A stretch of DNA of 64,000 bases, from contig NZ_QLLR01000011.1 of NCBI RefSeq assembly GCF_003259615.1, forward strand, positions 84,937-148,936, given 5' to 3'. Shown here piece after piece: positions 35,154 through 45,258 of this stretch (position 1 is the first letter of the stretch; each line of letters starts with the position of its first letter). The position numbers and the translations under genes are program-made. The notes under the pieces are model-generated. The model made no database searches and was not told the origin of the DNA. It saw only the letters and a program-made list of their open reading frames with translations. Origin of the DNA: Pedobacter cryoconitis. GTDB taxonomy: Bacteria > Bacteroidota > Bacteroidia > Sphingobacteriales > Sphingobacteriaceae.

Positions 35154-36347
35154 TTAGCCCGGTAAACTGATTTTACCCATGGTAACGCTTGGTATACCGC
35201 GGCGTTGACCAAAATCAGTCTTTCCTCCGGCTACACATTCATTGGCGAGCAAGGCGAAAAGCACCGCTTCTTTAGCATCAGGATCTATCCCCAGATCAGC
35301 CGTATTATTTAAGGCAAAACCCAGCCCTTCACTTATCTTTTGTACCAGCAGAGGATTGTGCATTCCGCCTCCGCTTAAATAGACCTTAAATGACTGTTCA
35401 CCAATAGATTGCTTGATCGCTGTAACGATACTGACCGCAGTAAATTCACATAACGAGGCTAAAACATCTTCTTTGGAGAGTTCATGCTGGCCGCTTGCTT
35501 GTTGTGCATTTTGCAGGTAAGACAGGTTAAATAATTCCGGCCCGGTAGTGCGCGGAAAAGGTTTTTCGAAGAACGGATGGGCTAATAGTGCCTGAACAAG
35601 TTTCGGGTTCGGAGTTCCTGATTTGGCTATTGTCGCATCCTGATCATAATATTTACCCGGATAGTTGAGTTGAACAAATTGATCCATTAAGGTATTTCCC
35701 GGCCCCACATCTGTTGAAAACACGAGATCAGGATTTCTTCCGCCAGGCAGATAGGTGAAATTTGAAATGCCGCCGATATTCAATAATATACGGTTTTCAA
35801 CCGGACTGGAAAGCAGCAGGTAATCTCCATATACGGCCAATGGTGCACCTTCTCCTCCGGCAGCGATATGTTTTTGTCTGAAGTCACTTAAAGTAACTAT
35901 GCCGGTTTGTACGGCAATATGGTCACCGTCTCCTATTTGCAGCGTAGCATTAGGAAAAGCTTTCTGCTGATGCAGGGAAGCGGGTGCATGAAAGATAGTC
36001 TGTCCGTGACTGGCTACCAGATCAACAGCGCTTACAGGGTATCCCCATTCTTTTAAAGCTTCCAGGATCAGTTTTGCAGAATAACTTCCGATCACTGCAT
36101 TTAACAAAGTAACCTGCTGCAGTTCTACCTGCGTTTTGAAAGAGATCGCTTTCAACTCTTCTTTGAACTGCTGGCTATAAGGCATCGTTATGAAATGCAG
36201 CACCTTCAATTTAGTTTCCAGCCCCGACCCGGTGAATTCACATAAAGCAATGTCTAAACCATCTAAAGAGGTTCCTGACATTAACCCGGCAATAATTCTG
36301 GAAGGAGCTGCAGCTATTCTGGCTAGATCTGAGATATGTACATTCAT
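35154..36347 (-). CDS. anmK: Anhydro-N-acetylmuramic acid kinase
   Basis: A 397-residue enzyme that phosphorylates and opens 1,6-anhydro-MurNAc during cell-wall recycling to give MurNAc-6-phosphate. Family blocks: GLMSGTSLDGLDIALCEF, ASHGQTIFHAP, TLQIGDGDHIA, LNIGGISNFTYL, VFSTDVGPGNTLMDQF and YLSGGGMHNPLL. The start at ATG 36347 gives a slightly extended N-terminus before the GLMSGTS block. It is monocistronic, with a 130-base AT-rich gap on its 5' side. Confidence 0.95.
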   Translation of the reverse strand: MNVHISDLARIAAAPSRIIAGLMSGTSLDGLDIALCEFTGSGLETKLKVLHFITMPYSQQFKEELKAISFKTQVELQQVTLLNAVIGSYSAKLILEALKEWGYPVSAVDLVASHGQTIFHAPASLHQQKAFPNATLQIGDGDHIAVQTGIVTLSDFRQKHIAAGGEGAPLAVYGDYLLLSSPVENRILLNIGGISNFTYLPGGRNPDLVFSTDVGPGNTLMDQFVQLNYPGKYYDQDATIAKSGTPNPKLVQALLAHPFFEKPFPRTTGPELFNLSYLQNAQQASGQHELSKEDVLASLCEFTAVSIVTAIKQSIGEQSFKVYLSGGGMHNPLLVQKISEGLGFALNNTADLGIDPDAKEAVLFALLANECVAGGKTDFGQRRGIPSVTMGKISLPG

Positions 36348-36477
36348 ATTGGTAAAGAGAAACGCTTTTGTTAAGAATAACTTTTATTAAAGATGCTTTT
36401 ATAAAGGCAGATTTTATTGGGAAAGATTTTTATGACGTGATATTTCTATAACGTAATACTTTTATTGTGCGATATTT

Positions 36478-37911
36478 TTATTGCGGGATGCTCTTTAAAA
36501 GATCAAGAGACAATCCCTGGAAATTATCACCAAAATGATGATCACCCGGAACCATTTCTGTTTTCAAGCCTGCTTTGATAAATTTGGAGGCAATATCACC
36601 GCCTTCTTCTCTTCCAAAGAAACTGATTACAGGTACATTTCTGATCTTCTTCATTTCGGCCTGCACATTATAGGTTTCTGTGGTATTGCCAAAACTAAGC
36701 ATATCCAGCACATGTATTTCAAAGTCGGCAGTCACATCCGGAGATAAGGAAAGTACTGCAGAAAGGCGTGATTTCAAGGCGGGTTCTAACCGGTCAGCAA
36801 CAAAAGGAACAACAGATGCGCCAAAGGAATAACCTGCCAATACAAAATGTTCTTTGTTAAACTGGGTAGTATAATGCAGGATCGCTTTACTGAGGTCTGA
36901 GGTAGTCTTTTCAGGCGTACGCGCATCCCAGAAATACTTTTGTGCATCTAAACCTACTACAGAAAGTCCTCTGCCGGCAAGGGATTCTGCGAGTGACTGA
37001 TCAAAGCTTGTCCATCCCCCGTCTCCGGAAATCATCAGTACCAAAGGAAGATTATTCTTTTTAGCCGCAGGAATTATGGTTAAAGGAAGGTCTTCCCCAT
37101 AAAGTTTGATAGCTTGTGTTTTGAGTTCTTTATTTTCTCCTTGTTTGCGTTCTGCAAAGGAAGGTGCATTAATTATTTTTTGAAAAGCGGCTTTGAATTG
37201 CGGCTCCCACTCACTGGTCACAGCAAAACCATGGCCTACTTTTGGTAAATTAATCAGCTCTGCCATAGGCATATCTTTCAAAAAAGAGGCGGTAGCTGCA
37301 TAAGGACAAGCCTCATCTTTAAACCCGTTCAGGACAATAAAGGGGGCAGTCAGTTTTTCATTTCTCTCCAGCCAGAACGAAATACCCGGTTTAAGCACAT
37401 GTTGTGTCAATCCGCTTCCTTTACAAAAGGGTTTCTTCGCTACAATATCCGGACAAAAACCTAGTGCAACAGCCCCTTTAAAGGTATTGGCGGGTGCTTG
37501 TGCCAGAATCCCGTAAATCAGCGTTGCTCCATAAGAATAACCGACCAGCACGGGCTTTAAATAAGTACTGAATTTGTATTTTTTCTGAATCATTAAACTC
37601 AGTTGCTCGAAATCTGCAGCAGGGTAATAACAGTCAGTTTTACGTTTGGCTAAGGATTTCTGGTAATTCCGGGCATCAATCCCCAATACCAATGCGCCTT
37701 GTGCGGTAAGGTCATGGGCCATATCAATCACGCCATCTTTCCAACCGCCATCGCCCGAAACAAACAGGACAACTGAGGTTGGTTTCTGAACAGGATAATA
37801 AATCGCAATTTTACCGAAAGCACCGTACCGAAGAGATTCATCCCCTTTTATCGCAAACGATGGTTTGCCGAAACAAAATAACATTGCGATCACGAGAATC
37901 AATCTTTTCAT
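36478..37911 (-). CDS. Tandem VirJ-domain hydrolase, AcvB-like
   Basis: A 477-residue secreted protein (signal MKRLILVIAMLFCFG...). It holds two alpha/beta-hydrolase domains of the VirJ type. The first (about 35-245) has VVLFVSGDGGWKDG and the nucleophile elbow VLVGYSYGAT. The second (about 270-477) has LPLVLMISGDGGW, LSVVGLDAQKYFW, and LAGYSFGASVVPF. Known AcvB/VirJ proteins are periplasmic hydrolases of lysyl-phosphatidylglycerol. The mprF gene ends 8 bases upstream, which strongly supports that role. Confidence 0.88.
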   Translation of the reverse strand: MKRLILVIAMLFCFGKPSFAIKGDESLRYGAFGKIAIYYPVQKPTSVVLFVSGDGGWKDGVIDMAHDLTAQGALVLGIDARNYQKSLAKRKTDCYYPAADFEQLSLMIQKKYKFSTYLKPVLVGYSYGATLIYGILAQAPANTFKGAVALGFCPDIVAKKPFCKGSGLTQHVLKPGISFWLERNEKLTAPFIVLNGFKDEACPYAATASFLKDMPMAELINLPKVGHGFAVTSEWEPQFKAAFQKIINAPSFAERKQGENKELKTQAIKLYGEDLPLTIIPAAKKNNLPLVLMISGDGGWTSFDQSLAESLAGRGLSVVGLDAQKYFWDARTPEKTTSDLSKAILHYTTQFNKEHFVLAGYSFGASVVPFVADRLEPALKSRLSAVLSLSPDVTADFEIHVLDMLSFGNTTETYNVQAEMKKIRNVPVISFFGREEGGDIASKFIKAGLKTEMVPGDHHFGDNFQGLSLDLLKSIPQ

Positions 37912-37919
37912 AAGTTTTA

Positions 37920-40514
37920 TTAGGGTTTAATGACTTTGGATAATACTGCCGGAATCTGAAGAAGGTCATAATCCTGTGCATAAACCAGGTATTTATTATG
38001 CCATACTGGTGAAAACTTGTCCTTCGCATCCCGGAGCCCTTTGTAATGAGAGAAAGATTTGATTTTCTCATAGGCAAATTTCAGGGAGCGTTCAGGAAGG
38101 TTTTTCGGATCATTCAAGCCTGACAAGGGTGCAAAACCAATGTTAACTGAGGTATATCCTTTTTCTTTCAGGTGTTTAAATAGTTCGACAAGGATAAAGT
38201 CAATTACGCCATTTGGTGCATCTGCAGTTTTCCTGATCAGATCGTAAGTACCTTCTCCTTTAGCATAGTCAGGGATAATATTTAAAAAGGCAACAATCTT
38301 TTCTTCTGAATTCTCAACAGTAATGATCGTTTGATTTTTCAGCTCTTCCCAGTCAAACATCCCCTGAGAGAACACGATTTCTTCCCGCTCTGTTTCTGCC
38401 AGCCATTCATCAGAGACTGATTTTATCTTTTGTAATAAACCGTCTTTAACCGGCGCTTCATAGATCTTGCTGTGGTATCCTTTTTCACCCACTTTTTTGA
38501 GGGCATTCCGGATTGATTTTCTGCTTCCTCCATCCAGCGTAAAAGTAGTCAGGTTAACGACCCCTTCCTGACCTAAGAATAAACGCTTTTTACCACTTTG
38601 AATAAACGGTTCCAGGTTTTCTTCAGCTACGCGGTAATAAAAGCTTTTCATCCCGCTTTCAAAGCAGTACTTATCAAATGATTTGATAAACGCTTTTAAG
38701 TTTTCAGGAGCTGTTACCGGAGATTCCAGAACTACGGCAAAGTTTCCGGCGATCCGGTAAGAAATAAATCCTTCCAGCTCAGGTGAACGGTAAATCAGTT
38801 TATCAGGATAGGTTTTGAAATAATCCATCGCTGAGTTCCCGTATTGATCTAACTGAGTTCTTGCCCAGTCAAATTCTTCTGCATCGGTCGTGTCTTTGAT
38901 AATATATGGACGTATCAAAGTATAAACCAGGAAAGCTACGGATAGAAAACCGCTGATATTGATAGAATATAAAAATCCTCTTGCGAAAGCGTCTTGCGGA
39001 ACAAGATCGGTACTGTCAATCAGCACAAAGTTTTCTAAAGTATATTTTATAGATTGAAGAATACCGAAATCAACATTAAAGTGTTTGGCATCCAGGAAAT
39101 AAAAACCAATTGTACCGTATAAAACTACCGCAGCCACACTGAGCAAAGTCGTTTGAATACCTATAAAGCGGAGTCTGGAATTATGTTTAACGTAATATTC
39201 TTTTCTGGAAGCAATCAATCCGATAATAACGATGACAGAATAAAGTGCTTCTTCATAATCGAAAGCCTTGGTCAGGTTTCCAAAAAGGGAGAATACACAT
39301 AAGCTCAGTGCGAAATACCAGGCCATTTTAAGCCCCCTGAGCATAAATGCAGCAGTAACGAGTAAAAATAAACCAACCACAAGTACAAAATAATTGGACG
39401 CTGCAATAGCTGAAATAGGCAGAAAGTTCTTTAAGAAGACCAGTCTTTCATGAATCGCCGGTGTCAGTACAGAGACTATATTTACAATCCCCAGGGCCAG
39501 GATCATCAACGCTGGTACGATGCGCATCAGCAGTTTGTTGATTTTCACCAGGAAACTTAAAGCGCCCAGTACCATCGGAATCCAGAATTCCATAAAACGG
39601 TAAAGGAAAGTCACGGATACAGCGGCTGCCTCTGAATAGCCCAGACGGATCAGCATAAAGGTCATTGATGCCTCTACAGCGCCTAAACCTCTTAAAAACG
39701 GAGAGATAATCAGGAAAACAACCCCCACTACATAAGCGATCGTAGCGATAATGATGGAAGGTTCAATATTCAGCGCGACCATTGCAATATAGATATGCAC
39801 TACACCGATGATTTCTATCAGCATACTATATAAAAACGTCCAGATAAAGCCGTTACGCTCAATTTTATTACTCTTGAATTCAGCAAGGAAAACTTCTAAG
39901 GAAGGGAAGTATTTAACGAGCAACTGATAGACTTTACCGGCACTGGCAATAGACCTGTAAATCAAATAGATACCACCAATTATAACAAAGATAGAAATCA
40001 GTCCGATCCATTCTCCCGCACCTATACTCCCTTTAAAGATTGCGTAAATAAATACCGGGATCGCTATAACGACTACCGAAAGTATACCGACGAAACCGTA
40101 AATGGAAGAAGCGAAGTTGATCTGAGATTTAGTGACTCCCTTTTTCTCAATATCTCCGCTAAAAAAAGCCAGGGAAGAAACTCCTCCTGCCGGTAAAAAT
40201 ACACTGACAAAGTTCCTTTTCAGGTACAACATTGTGGAATCAAGCAGATTAACTTCACTTCCCACTGCTTTAAAAGCATATTTGTACATTAATCCATGAA
40301 CAAAAATATAGACTACACTCAGGGCAATGCCTAAGGTAATCCAATCCCATTTCGAGGTCAGGACAAGGTGTTTTACTTGTTGGAGCTCTGCTTTTTCGTG
40401 TTGGATAAACCAGATGCCCAAACCAATAAAAAACAGCGTGAAAATATAACTCGCAATGATTTTATAATTATCCTTTATAAAGGGAACCGGGTTATATTGT
40501 GCAGGTAATTTCAT
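37920..40514 (-). CDS. mprF: Phosphatidylglycerol lysyltransferase/flippase MprF-like
   Basis: An 864-residue membrane protein. About fourteen membrane segments (residues ~15-520) form the flippase half with FVSVFLPAGGVSSLAFFSGD and SPFLRGLGAVEASMTFML. A soluble DUF2156 transferase domain follows (about 545-850), with YKTYPDKLIYRSPELEG-like features (core KLIYRSPE) and GVIDFILVELFKHLKEKGYT. It transfers lysine (or another amino acid) from aminoacyl-tRNA to phosphatidylglycerol and flips the lipid, lowering surface charge. An AcvB-like hydrolase gene follows by 8 bases. Confidence 0.92.
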   Translation of the reverse strand: MKLPAQYNPVPFIKDNYKIIASYIFTLFFIGLGIWFIQHEKAELQQVKHLVLTSKWDWITLGIALSVVYIFVHGLMYKYAFKAVGSEVNLLDSTMLYLKRNFVSVFLPAGGVSSLAFFSGDIEKKGVTKSQINFASSIYGFVGILSVVVIAIPVFIYAIFKGSIGAGEWIGLISIFVIIGGIYLIYRSIASAGKVYQLLVKYFPSLEVFLAEFKSNKIERNGFIWTFLYSMLIEIIGVVHIYIAMVALNIEPSIIIATIAYVVGVVFLIISPFLRGLGAVEASMTFMLIRLGYSEAAAVSVTFLYRFMEFWIPMVLGALSFLVKINKLLMRIVPALMILALGIVNIVSVLTPAIHERLVFLKNFLPISAIAASNYFVLVVGLFLLVTAAFMLRGLKMAWYFALSLCVFSLFGNLTKAFDYEEALYSVIVIIGLIASRKEYYVKHNSRLRFIGIQTTLLSVAAVVLYGTIGFYFLDAKHFNVDFGILQSIKYTLENFVLIDSTDLVPQDAFARGFLYSINISGFLSVAFLVYTLIRPYIIKDTTDAEEFDWARTQLDQYGNSAMDYFKTYPDKLIYRSPELEGFISYRIAGNFAVVLESPVTAPENLKAFIKSFDKYCFESGMKSFYYRVAEENLEPFIQSGKKRLFLGQEGVVNLTTFTLDGGSRKSIRNALKKVGEKGYHSKIYEAPVKDGLLQKIKSVSDEWLAETEREEIVFSQGMFDWEELKNQTIITVENSEEKIVAFLNIIPDYAKGEGTYDLIRKTADAPNGVIDFILVELFKHLKEKGYTSVNIGFAPLSGLNDPKNLPERSLKFAYEKIKSFSHYKGLRDAKDKFSPVWHNKYLVYAQDYDLLQIPAVLSKVIKP

Positions 40515-40606
40515 GTATCAGTAACGCTTTTTCAAATAGTAATCAGGATAGCAAAAGTATGACAATTCTACTGATTAAAGAACTTCATGAAGTGAATTAG
40601 CCTAAA

Positions 40607-41836
40607 CTAATTTCTTAAAACGTTTTCTGCCGCCGGTTGTTTTTTCTTTATACTTGATTTTGAAAAGATAACAATGCCGATTGCAATGAACGACCATAAC
40701 AGCATTTGCCAGGTAGAAAGTGTCCATCCTCCATGTTTCCAGCACAGCAAACCAAAAAATGTGCCTATTCCTCCCCCGATAAAATAGGTCGTCATATAAA
40801 TGGTATTTAAACGGCTATGGGAGTTTTCGTCTAAGGAATAAATCCTGGTAAAATTGGTAATTTGTGTAGCTTGTACGCCAATATCGAGGATAAATATGGC
40901 AATAATCATTACGATAACTGAAACCGGGAAGAGTTTAAGCAGCACCAGGCTGAATATAATCATGGTAACGCTGATGATTAAAGATTTCTTAATATTGCCT
41001 TTGTCGGCTAATTTCCCAAAATAAGGGGCTACCAAGGCTCCGCCAATTGCCACGATACCAAATAGCCCGATGGTATCTGCATGATAGCCAAAGGCCGGGC
41101 CGCTGAGATAAAAGGTAACAGTTGTCCAGAAGGAGCAGAAAATACCAAATGTAAATGCACCCAGAATAGCCGATCTGCGCAGCAGTTCATGTTCTTTGAC
41201 CAGAGAAAGTGTTGATTTAAGTAAAGCTATATAAGTACCTGTAAATTTATGTTTTACATTTGGAAGGTAAAGTTTCAAAAGTACAGTTACAGTTAATACC
41301 ATGATGGCTGAAATCGCATAAACATAACGCCAGCCAAGCCAGTCTGTGATGAAACCGCTGATCACCCGGGAACCTAATATACCAACCAGGATTCCACTAA
41401 AAACGATCCCGACAGTTTTACCCCGGTTTACCTTGTCCAGACTGGCAGCCATAGGCAGAATAATTTGTGCCGGTGCTGAACAGACTCCGATGAGCAAACT
41501 CAGCGCCCAGACAAAAATAACGCCTTTTGCAAGTACCATCAGGATCAGCATAACAGCCAGACTCAGCATCAGGATCAGAATTAACTTTTTACGGTCTACC
41601 TTATCCCCCAAAGGGATCAGGAAAAACATGCCCAGGCCATACCCCAACTGTGCAAACATGGATACTCTCCCTATTTCTACGTCAGTAGCTTTTAAGGAAA
41701 TTGCCATTTCCTTTAAAATTGGCTGATTGTAATAGATATTGGCTACGGTAATACCCGCAGCAACAGCCATTAATAAAATAGTACCTGATTTTAACTGATC
41801 ACCTTCCTGGTGCAGCATTTTAGTTTCACGATTCAT
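40607..41836 (-). CDS. MFS transporter (YgaY-like)
   Basis: A 409-residue protein with twelve predicted membrane segments. Major facilitator features include NIYYNQPILKEMA in the first helix, IPLGDKVDRKKLI in the loop between helices 2 and 3 (the DRxxR-type motif) and GVCSAPAQIILPMA in helix 4. It resembles the E. coli YgaY group; the substrate is unknown. It starts 16 bases after the methionine aminopeptidase stop and is likely co-transcribed. Confidence 0.88.
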   Translation of the reverse strand: MNRETKMLHQEGDQLKSGTILLMAVAAGITVANIYYNQPILKEMAISLKATDVEIGRVSMFAQLGYGLGMFFLIPLGDKVDRKKLILILMLSLAVMLILMVLAKGVIFVWALSLLIGVCSAPAQIILPMAASLDKVNRGKTVGIVFSGILVGILGSRVISGFITDWLGWRYVYAISAIMVLTVTVLLKLYLPNVKHKFTGTYIALLKSTLSLVKEHELLRRSAILGAFTFGIFCSFWTTVTFYLSGPAFGYHADTIGLFGIVAIGGALVAPYFGKLADKGNIKKSLIISVTMIIFSLVLLKLFPVSVIVMIIAIFILDIGVQATQITNFTRIYSLDENSHSRLNTIYMTTYFIGGGIGTFFGLLCWKHGGWTLSTWQMLLWSFIAIGIVIFSKSSIKKKQPAAENVLRN

Positions 41837-41852
41837 CCAACCGTAAAAATAA

Positions 41853-42653
41853 CTAATAATAGGATGAATTTAGATTCTTGTTTGCTTTCTCTGCAATTTC
41901 TATTAAAGTATAGTTTGATAAGATAGAGGCATGTCCTGGTTTGATACAAACATCGTGTTCAAAATGTACGGATGGTTTACCGTCTGCTGTTCTGACTGAC
42001 CAGCCATCTTTTGATACCTTAATATCCTTAGTGCCCAGATTCACCATAGGTTCAATAGCAAGCACAAGGTTCTCTTTCATGATAATGCCTTCATTTTTTC
42101 TGCCATAGTTTGGGACCTGCGGATGTTCGTGCATGGAACGGCCCAGACCATGCCCTACGTATTCTCTGACTACGCCATACCCGTTACTTTCCGCATGCCT
42201 TTGTATGGCACTCGATATATTAGTTAAGTAACTGCCTGCCACTGCATGATTAATCCCTTCATAAAGACATTCTTTAGTTATCCGGACCAGCTCTATAACC
42301 TCCGGATCAGCTTCTCCAACGATAAAAGTATAGGCATGATCTCCATGAAATTCATTCTTAATGACCCCTATATCCACAGTAATAACCTCACCTTCACGTA
42401 AGGGCTTGTCGGTCGGCATACCGTGTACCACTACATCATTCACTGAAGTACAGATATGATGCGGATAGCCCTCATAGTTAAGAAATGATGGAATTGCTCC
42501 ATGATCCGCAATATATTCGGCTGCAAGTTTGTCGAGTGCCAGCGTGGTAATTCCTGGTTTCAATATTTTAGCGATTTCAGCCAGGGTTGAGCTAATTAAG
42601 GTAGCACTGATCCGGATCAATTCTACTTCTTCTTCTGTTTTAAGTATAATCAT
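41853..42653 (-). CDS. map: Type I methionine aminopeptidase
   Basis: About 266 residues. It removes the initiator methionine from new proteins. Metal ligands are visible: VDIGV (Asp), GDHAYTF (Asp), EYVGHGLGRSMHEHP (His), AIEPMV (Glu) and HFEHDV (Glu). ATG 42653 gives the normal family N-terminus (MIILKTEEEVELIR); an ATG at 42692 would add 13 unusual residues. It is located beside an MFS gene rather than in the ribosomal-protein cluster, so it could be a second copy in this genome. Confidence 0.92.
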   Translation of the reverse strand: MIILKTEEEVELIRISATLISSTLAEIAKILKPGITTLALDKLAAEYIADHGAIPSFLNYEGYPHHICTSVNDVVVHGMPTDKPLREGEVITVDIGVIKNEFHGDHAYTFIVGEADPEVIELVRITKECLYEGINHAVAGSYLTNISSAIQRHAESNGYGVVREYVGHGLGRSMHEHPQVPNYGRKNEGIIMKENLVLAIEPMVNLGTKDIKVSKDGWSVRTADGKPSVHFEHDVCIKPGHASILSNYTLIEIAEKANKNLNSSYY

Positions 42654-42963
42654 GAGATTGCGGGTTATTTTCTTGTTCAGGAACAGTAACAAAGACTGCT
42701 AAAATTAGTAAAACGATTTGCTGGGTAAGGTAGGATGATTTGCGGTGAAGAGGTTTTTGACCAGAGACTGCTACTAAACGATAATCCAATACTTCGTTTG
42801 TTTAAATTGCCGTAACTATTTATTAGTTAAGGCGGAGCATCAAAAATAACATGTTTAAATCAGGAAACAAACAGAAATAAAAACACCTTATTCAGAAAAC
42901 GGGTTTTTAATATCCATAGCTTGTTTACCAGATTTTTTTACCTTTAGTTTTTAACACATTATA
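42654..42963. other. Intergenic region, map / ElaA gene
   Basis: A 310-base AT-rich gap between divergent genes. No RNA gene, ORF with coding character or strong hairpin was seen. TACCTTTA at about 42939 on plus is one mismatch from a -7 box and could serve the acetyltransferase gene. Confidence 0.5.
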
Positions 42964-43419
42964 ATGGAATATACCGAGATATGTAAGCCTTTTGACTCCC
43001 TGACTGTAAAAGAGCTTTACGCGATATTAAAATTGAGAAGCGAGATATTTGTGGTCGAACAAAATTGCGTTTTCCTGGATACAGATGGCAAAGATTTGTC
43101 TTGTCAGCACCTGATGCTTTATCAAAATAAAGAATTGATGGCTTATGCAAGAATAGTACCTGCAGGATTATCATTTACTGAACCCTCTATTGGAAGGATT
43201 GTGAGCAGTCATGCAGCAAGAGGAAAAGGATTTGGCAAACAGCTGGTTTCACTGGCCATTGCCAACTGCAGGCGCTTATATGGAAATAAGCCGATTAAAA
43301 TTGGCGCACAACTATACCTGAAGTCATTTTATGAGTCATTTGGCTTTGTAGTTTATGGAGAAGAATACCTGGAAGATGACATTCTGCATGTAGATATGAT
43401 CAGGCCTGTAACTGCTTGA
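42964..43419 (+). CDS. elaA: ElaA-type GNAT acetyltransferase
   Basis: A 151-residue acetyltransferase. The N-terminal LYAILKLRSEIFVVEQNC is the ElaA signature, and GRIVSSHAARGKGFGKQLV holds the acetyl-CoA-binding RGxGxG loop. The SFYESFGFVVYGEEYLED motif completes the fold. The substrate of ElaA proteins is not established. It is divergent from map, with a 310-base gap. Confidence 0.9.
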   Translation: MEYTEICKPFDSLTVKELYAILKLRSEIFVVEQNCVFLDTDGKDLSCQHLMLYQNKELMAYARIVPAGLSFTEPSIGRIVSSHAARGKGFGKQLVSLAIANCRRLYGNKPIKIGAQLYLKSFYESFGFVVYGEEYLEDDILHVDMIRPVTA

Positions 43420-43569
43420 TAATTAATATAGAAGCACATTGTAATCTGGTACAATTAATTCGTCATTTAATTGTATGTTTTTGATAAAATATGATTAATA
43501 TTATATAAGGGTTTAAGTTTTTGTACTTAAAAACCACTTATCTATCAATCATAATTTAATCAATCTCAC

Positions 43570-44277
43570 ATGGAAACAACTACTTTTTCAAAATTCTCAG
43601 CCGAATTTTTCGGCACACTGGTACTGGTCCTGATGGGCTGCGGCAGTGCTGTAATTGCTGGTGCAGATGGCACCAGCGGAGTCGGTTTGCTCGGCATATC
43701 CTTTGCTTTCGGGTTATCCGTAGTCGCTATGGCTTATGCAATCGGCCATATTTCAGGCTGCCATATTAACCCGGCAATCTCTATTGGTATGGTTGTGGTT
43801 GGACGTATGAAATCAAGTGAGGCAGTTGTTTATATTATTGCACAGGTTCTGGGGGCAATTGCAGGTGCAGCCATTTTATACCTGATTGCATCTGGTAAGG
43901 ATGGTTATTCGCTAGCTGACGGTGGTTTAGGTCAAAATGGTTACGAAGCGGGCTCCCCTGCCGGCTACAGCCTTATTTCTGGCTTTGTTGCCGAAACTGT
44001 ATTTACCTTTATCTTCCTGATGGTGATCTTCGGTTCAACTTCTACAAAAAACATCAACGGTGGTTTTGCTGGCCTGGCCATTGGCCTGAGTTTGGTATTG
44101 ATTCACATTGTAGGTATTAAAGTAACTGGTGTGTCTGTAAATCCTGCCAGAAGTATCGGTCCTGCATTACTCGTAGGTGGCCGTGCAATCAGCCAGGTTT
44201 GGTTGTTCATTGCCGCCCCTGTTTTAGGAAGCATACTGAGCGCTGTAGTATGGCGTTTCCTGCTGGAGAAAAATTAA
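43570..44277 (+). CDS. aqpZ: Aquaporin Z family water channel
   Basis: A 235-residue inner-membrane channel with six membrane helices. The first NPA box is in GCHINPAISIG (near residue 67) and the second in VSVNPARSIGP (near residue 192). The His in the GLSLVLIHIVGIKVTG segment and the Arg after the second NPA form the narrow filter of a water-selective AqpZ type rather than a glycerol facilitator. A terminator follows. Confidence 0.93.
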   Translation: METTTFSKFSAEFFGTLVLVLMGCGSAVIAGADGTSGVGLLGISFAFGLSVVAMAYAIGHISGCHINPAISIGMVVVGRMKSSEAVVYIIAQVLGAIAGAAILYLIASGKDGYSLADGGLGQNGYEAGSPAGYSLISGFVAETVFTFIFLMVIFGSTSTKNINGGFAGLAIGLSLVLIHIVGIKVTGVSVNPARSIGPALLVGGRAISQVWLFIAAPVLGSILSAVVWRFLLEKN

Positions 44278-44294
44278 TGCTGTAAATCATAAAG

Positions 44295-44340
44295 AAAGAC
44301 CCTGTTTTTTTCGTTTATTGCGAAACAAAACAGGGTCTTT
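44295..44340 (+). terminator. Hairpin after aqpZ
   Basis: AAAGACCCTGTTTT pairs with AAAACAGGGTCTTT. It lies just after the aqpZ stop; the T run on plus lies within the stem rather than after it. The TTG at 44318, in frame with the following regulator, is inside this hairpin and so is an unlikely start codon. Confidence 0.7.
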
Positions 44341-44356
44341 ACTATTAAAACCATTG

Positions 44357-45199
44357 ATGCTTTTACCTACTGTCGGCATAGAAAAGATTTTCAATCTGCC
44401 CTATACCCAAGAAGATTTTAAGATTATTTACCATGCTCCTATTGGCATGCCGGTTATACCGCAGGCACATAAGCATGATTTTTATATGATAATGCTCATG
44501 GAAAAAGGCACAGGCACACATACCATAGACTTCTTTGCGCATGAGGTTAAACCTCAAACGGTCTTCTTTTTAGCGCCGGGACAGGCACATCAGTGGAACT
44601 TATCGGCAGATACTTCCGGGTTCCAAGTCATGTTTTCTCCCGATTTCCTTTTACAGGTACAGCAGAAGTTCCCTTTTTTCACGCCCAGCGGAAATAATTC
44701 TTTAGTTTTAACAAACGATGCTTACCATCAGGTGGTAATAGCACTAAAAAACCTCATACTGGAGGCTGACGGTCAACAGGCTTTTTATCTGGATCTGCTG
44801 CAACATCATTTACAAATTGTGCTGCTCTTGCTTAAACGTGCTTACCAGTCCAGTTTTAAAATCGAATTGCCCCATGCTGACCACCGTATATTGAGTCACT
44901 TTCATCAGGCACTTGAAAAACATTACCACACGCATAGTGATGTAGCATATTATGCTGAAATATTGAACGTTACACCCAACTATCTGAATCAGGTATGCCG
45001 AAAAAGATCCGGCAGTACTGCTGGCGATCAGATCCGCGAACGTATCTTGCTGGAAGCTAAAAGAATGTTAACCCTTACCAGTTCAGACGTTAAAGAGATC
45101 GCCTTTACCTTAGGTTTTAACGATACTTCTTATTTCTCCAGGTTCTTTCGGAAATACACGAAGTCCAGTCCTGTTGAATTCCGTAAAATAAACAATTAG
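44357..45199 (+). CDS. AraC family transcriptional regulator
   Basis: About 280 residues. A cupin-type N-terminal domain (PVIPQAHKHDFYMIMLMEKG, then VFFLAPGQAHQW) is followed by the AraC double helix-turn-helix (LNVTPNYLNQVCRKRSGSTA and VKEIAFTLGFNDTSYFSRFF). ATG 44357 is preferred because the upstream in-frame TTG is in the aqpZ terminator. It lies just before an ankyrin-repeat gene and an amidohydrolase gene on the same strand, and may regulate them. Confidence 0.9.
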   Translation: MLLPTVGIEKIFNLPYTQEDFKIIYHAPIGMPVIPQAHKHDFYMIMLMEKGTGTHTIDFFAHEVKPQTVFFLAPGQAHQWNLSADTSGFQVMFSPDFLLQVQQKFPFFTPSGNNSLVLTNDAYHQVVIALKNLILEADGQQAFYLDLLQHHLQIVLLLLKRAYQSSFKIELPHADHRILSHFHQALEKHYHTHSDVAYYAEILNVTPNYLNQVCRKRSGSTAGDQIRERILLEAKRMLTLTSSDVKEIAFTLGFNDTSYFSRFFRKYTKSSPVEFRKINN

Positions 45200-45258
45200 T
45201 ACCCGTGATGTACTAATCTGTCCTATATCCGCAGAAGCAGAACTCCTAAGTTTGCCAG

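Noticed and set aside
36478..37911. Type IV secretion component because of the VirJ domains
   Set aside because: No other secretion genes are near, and the adjacent mprF gene explains the VirJ domains as a lipid hydrolase.
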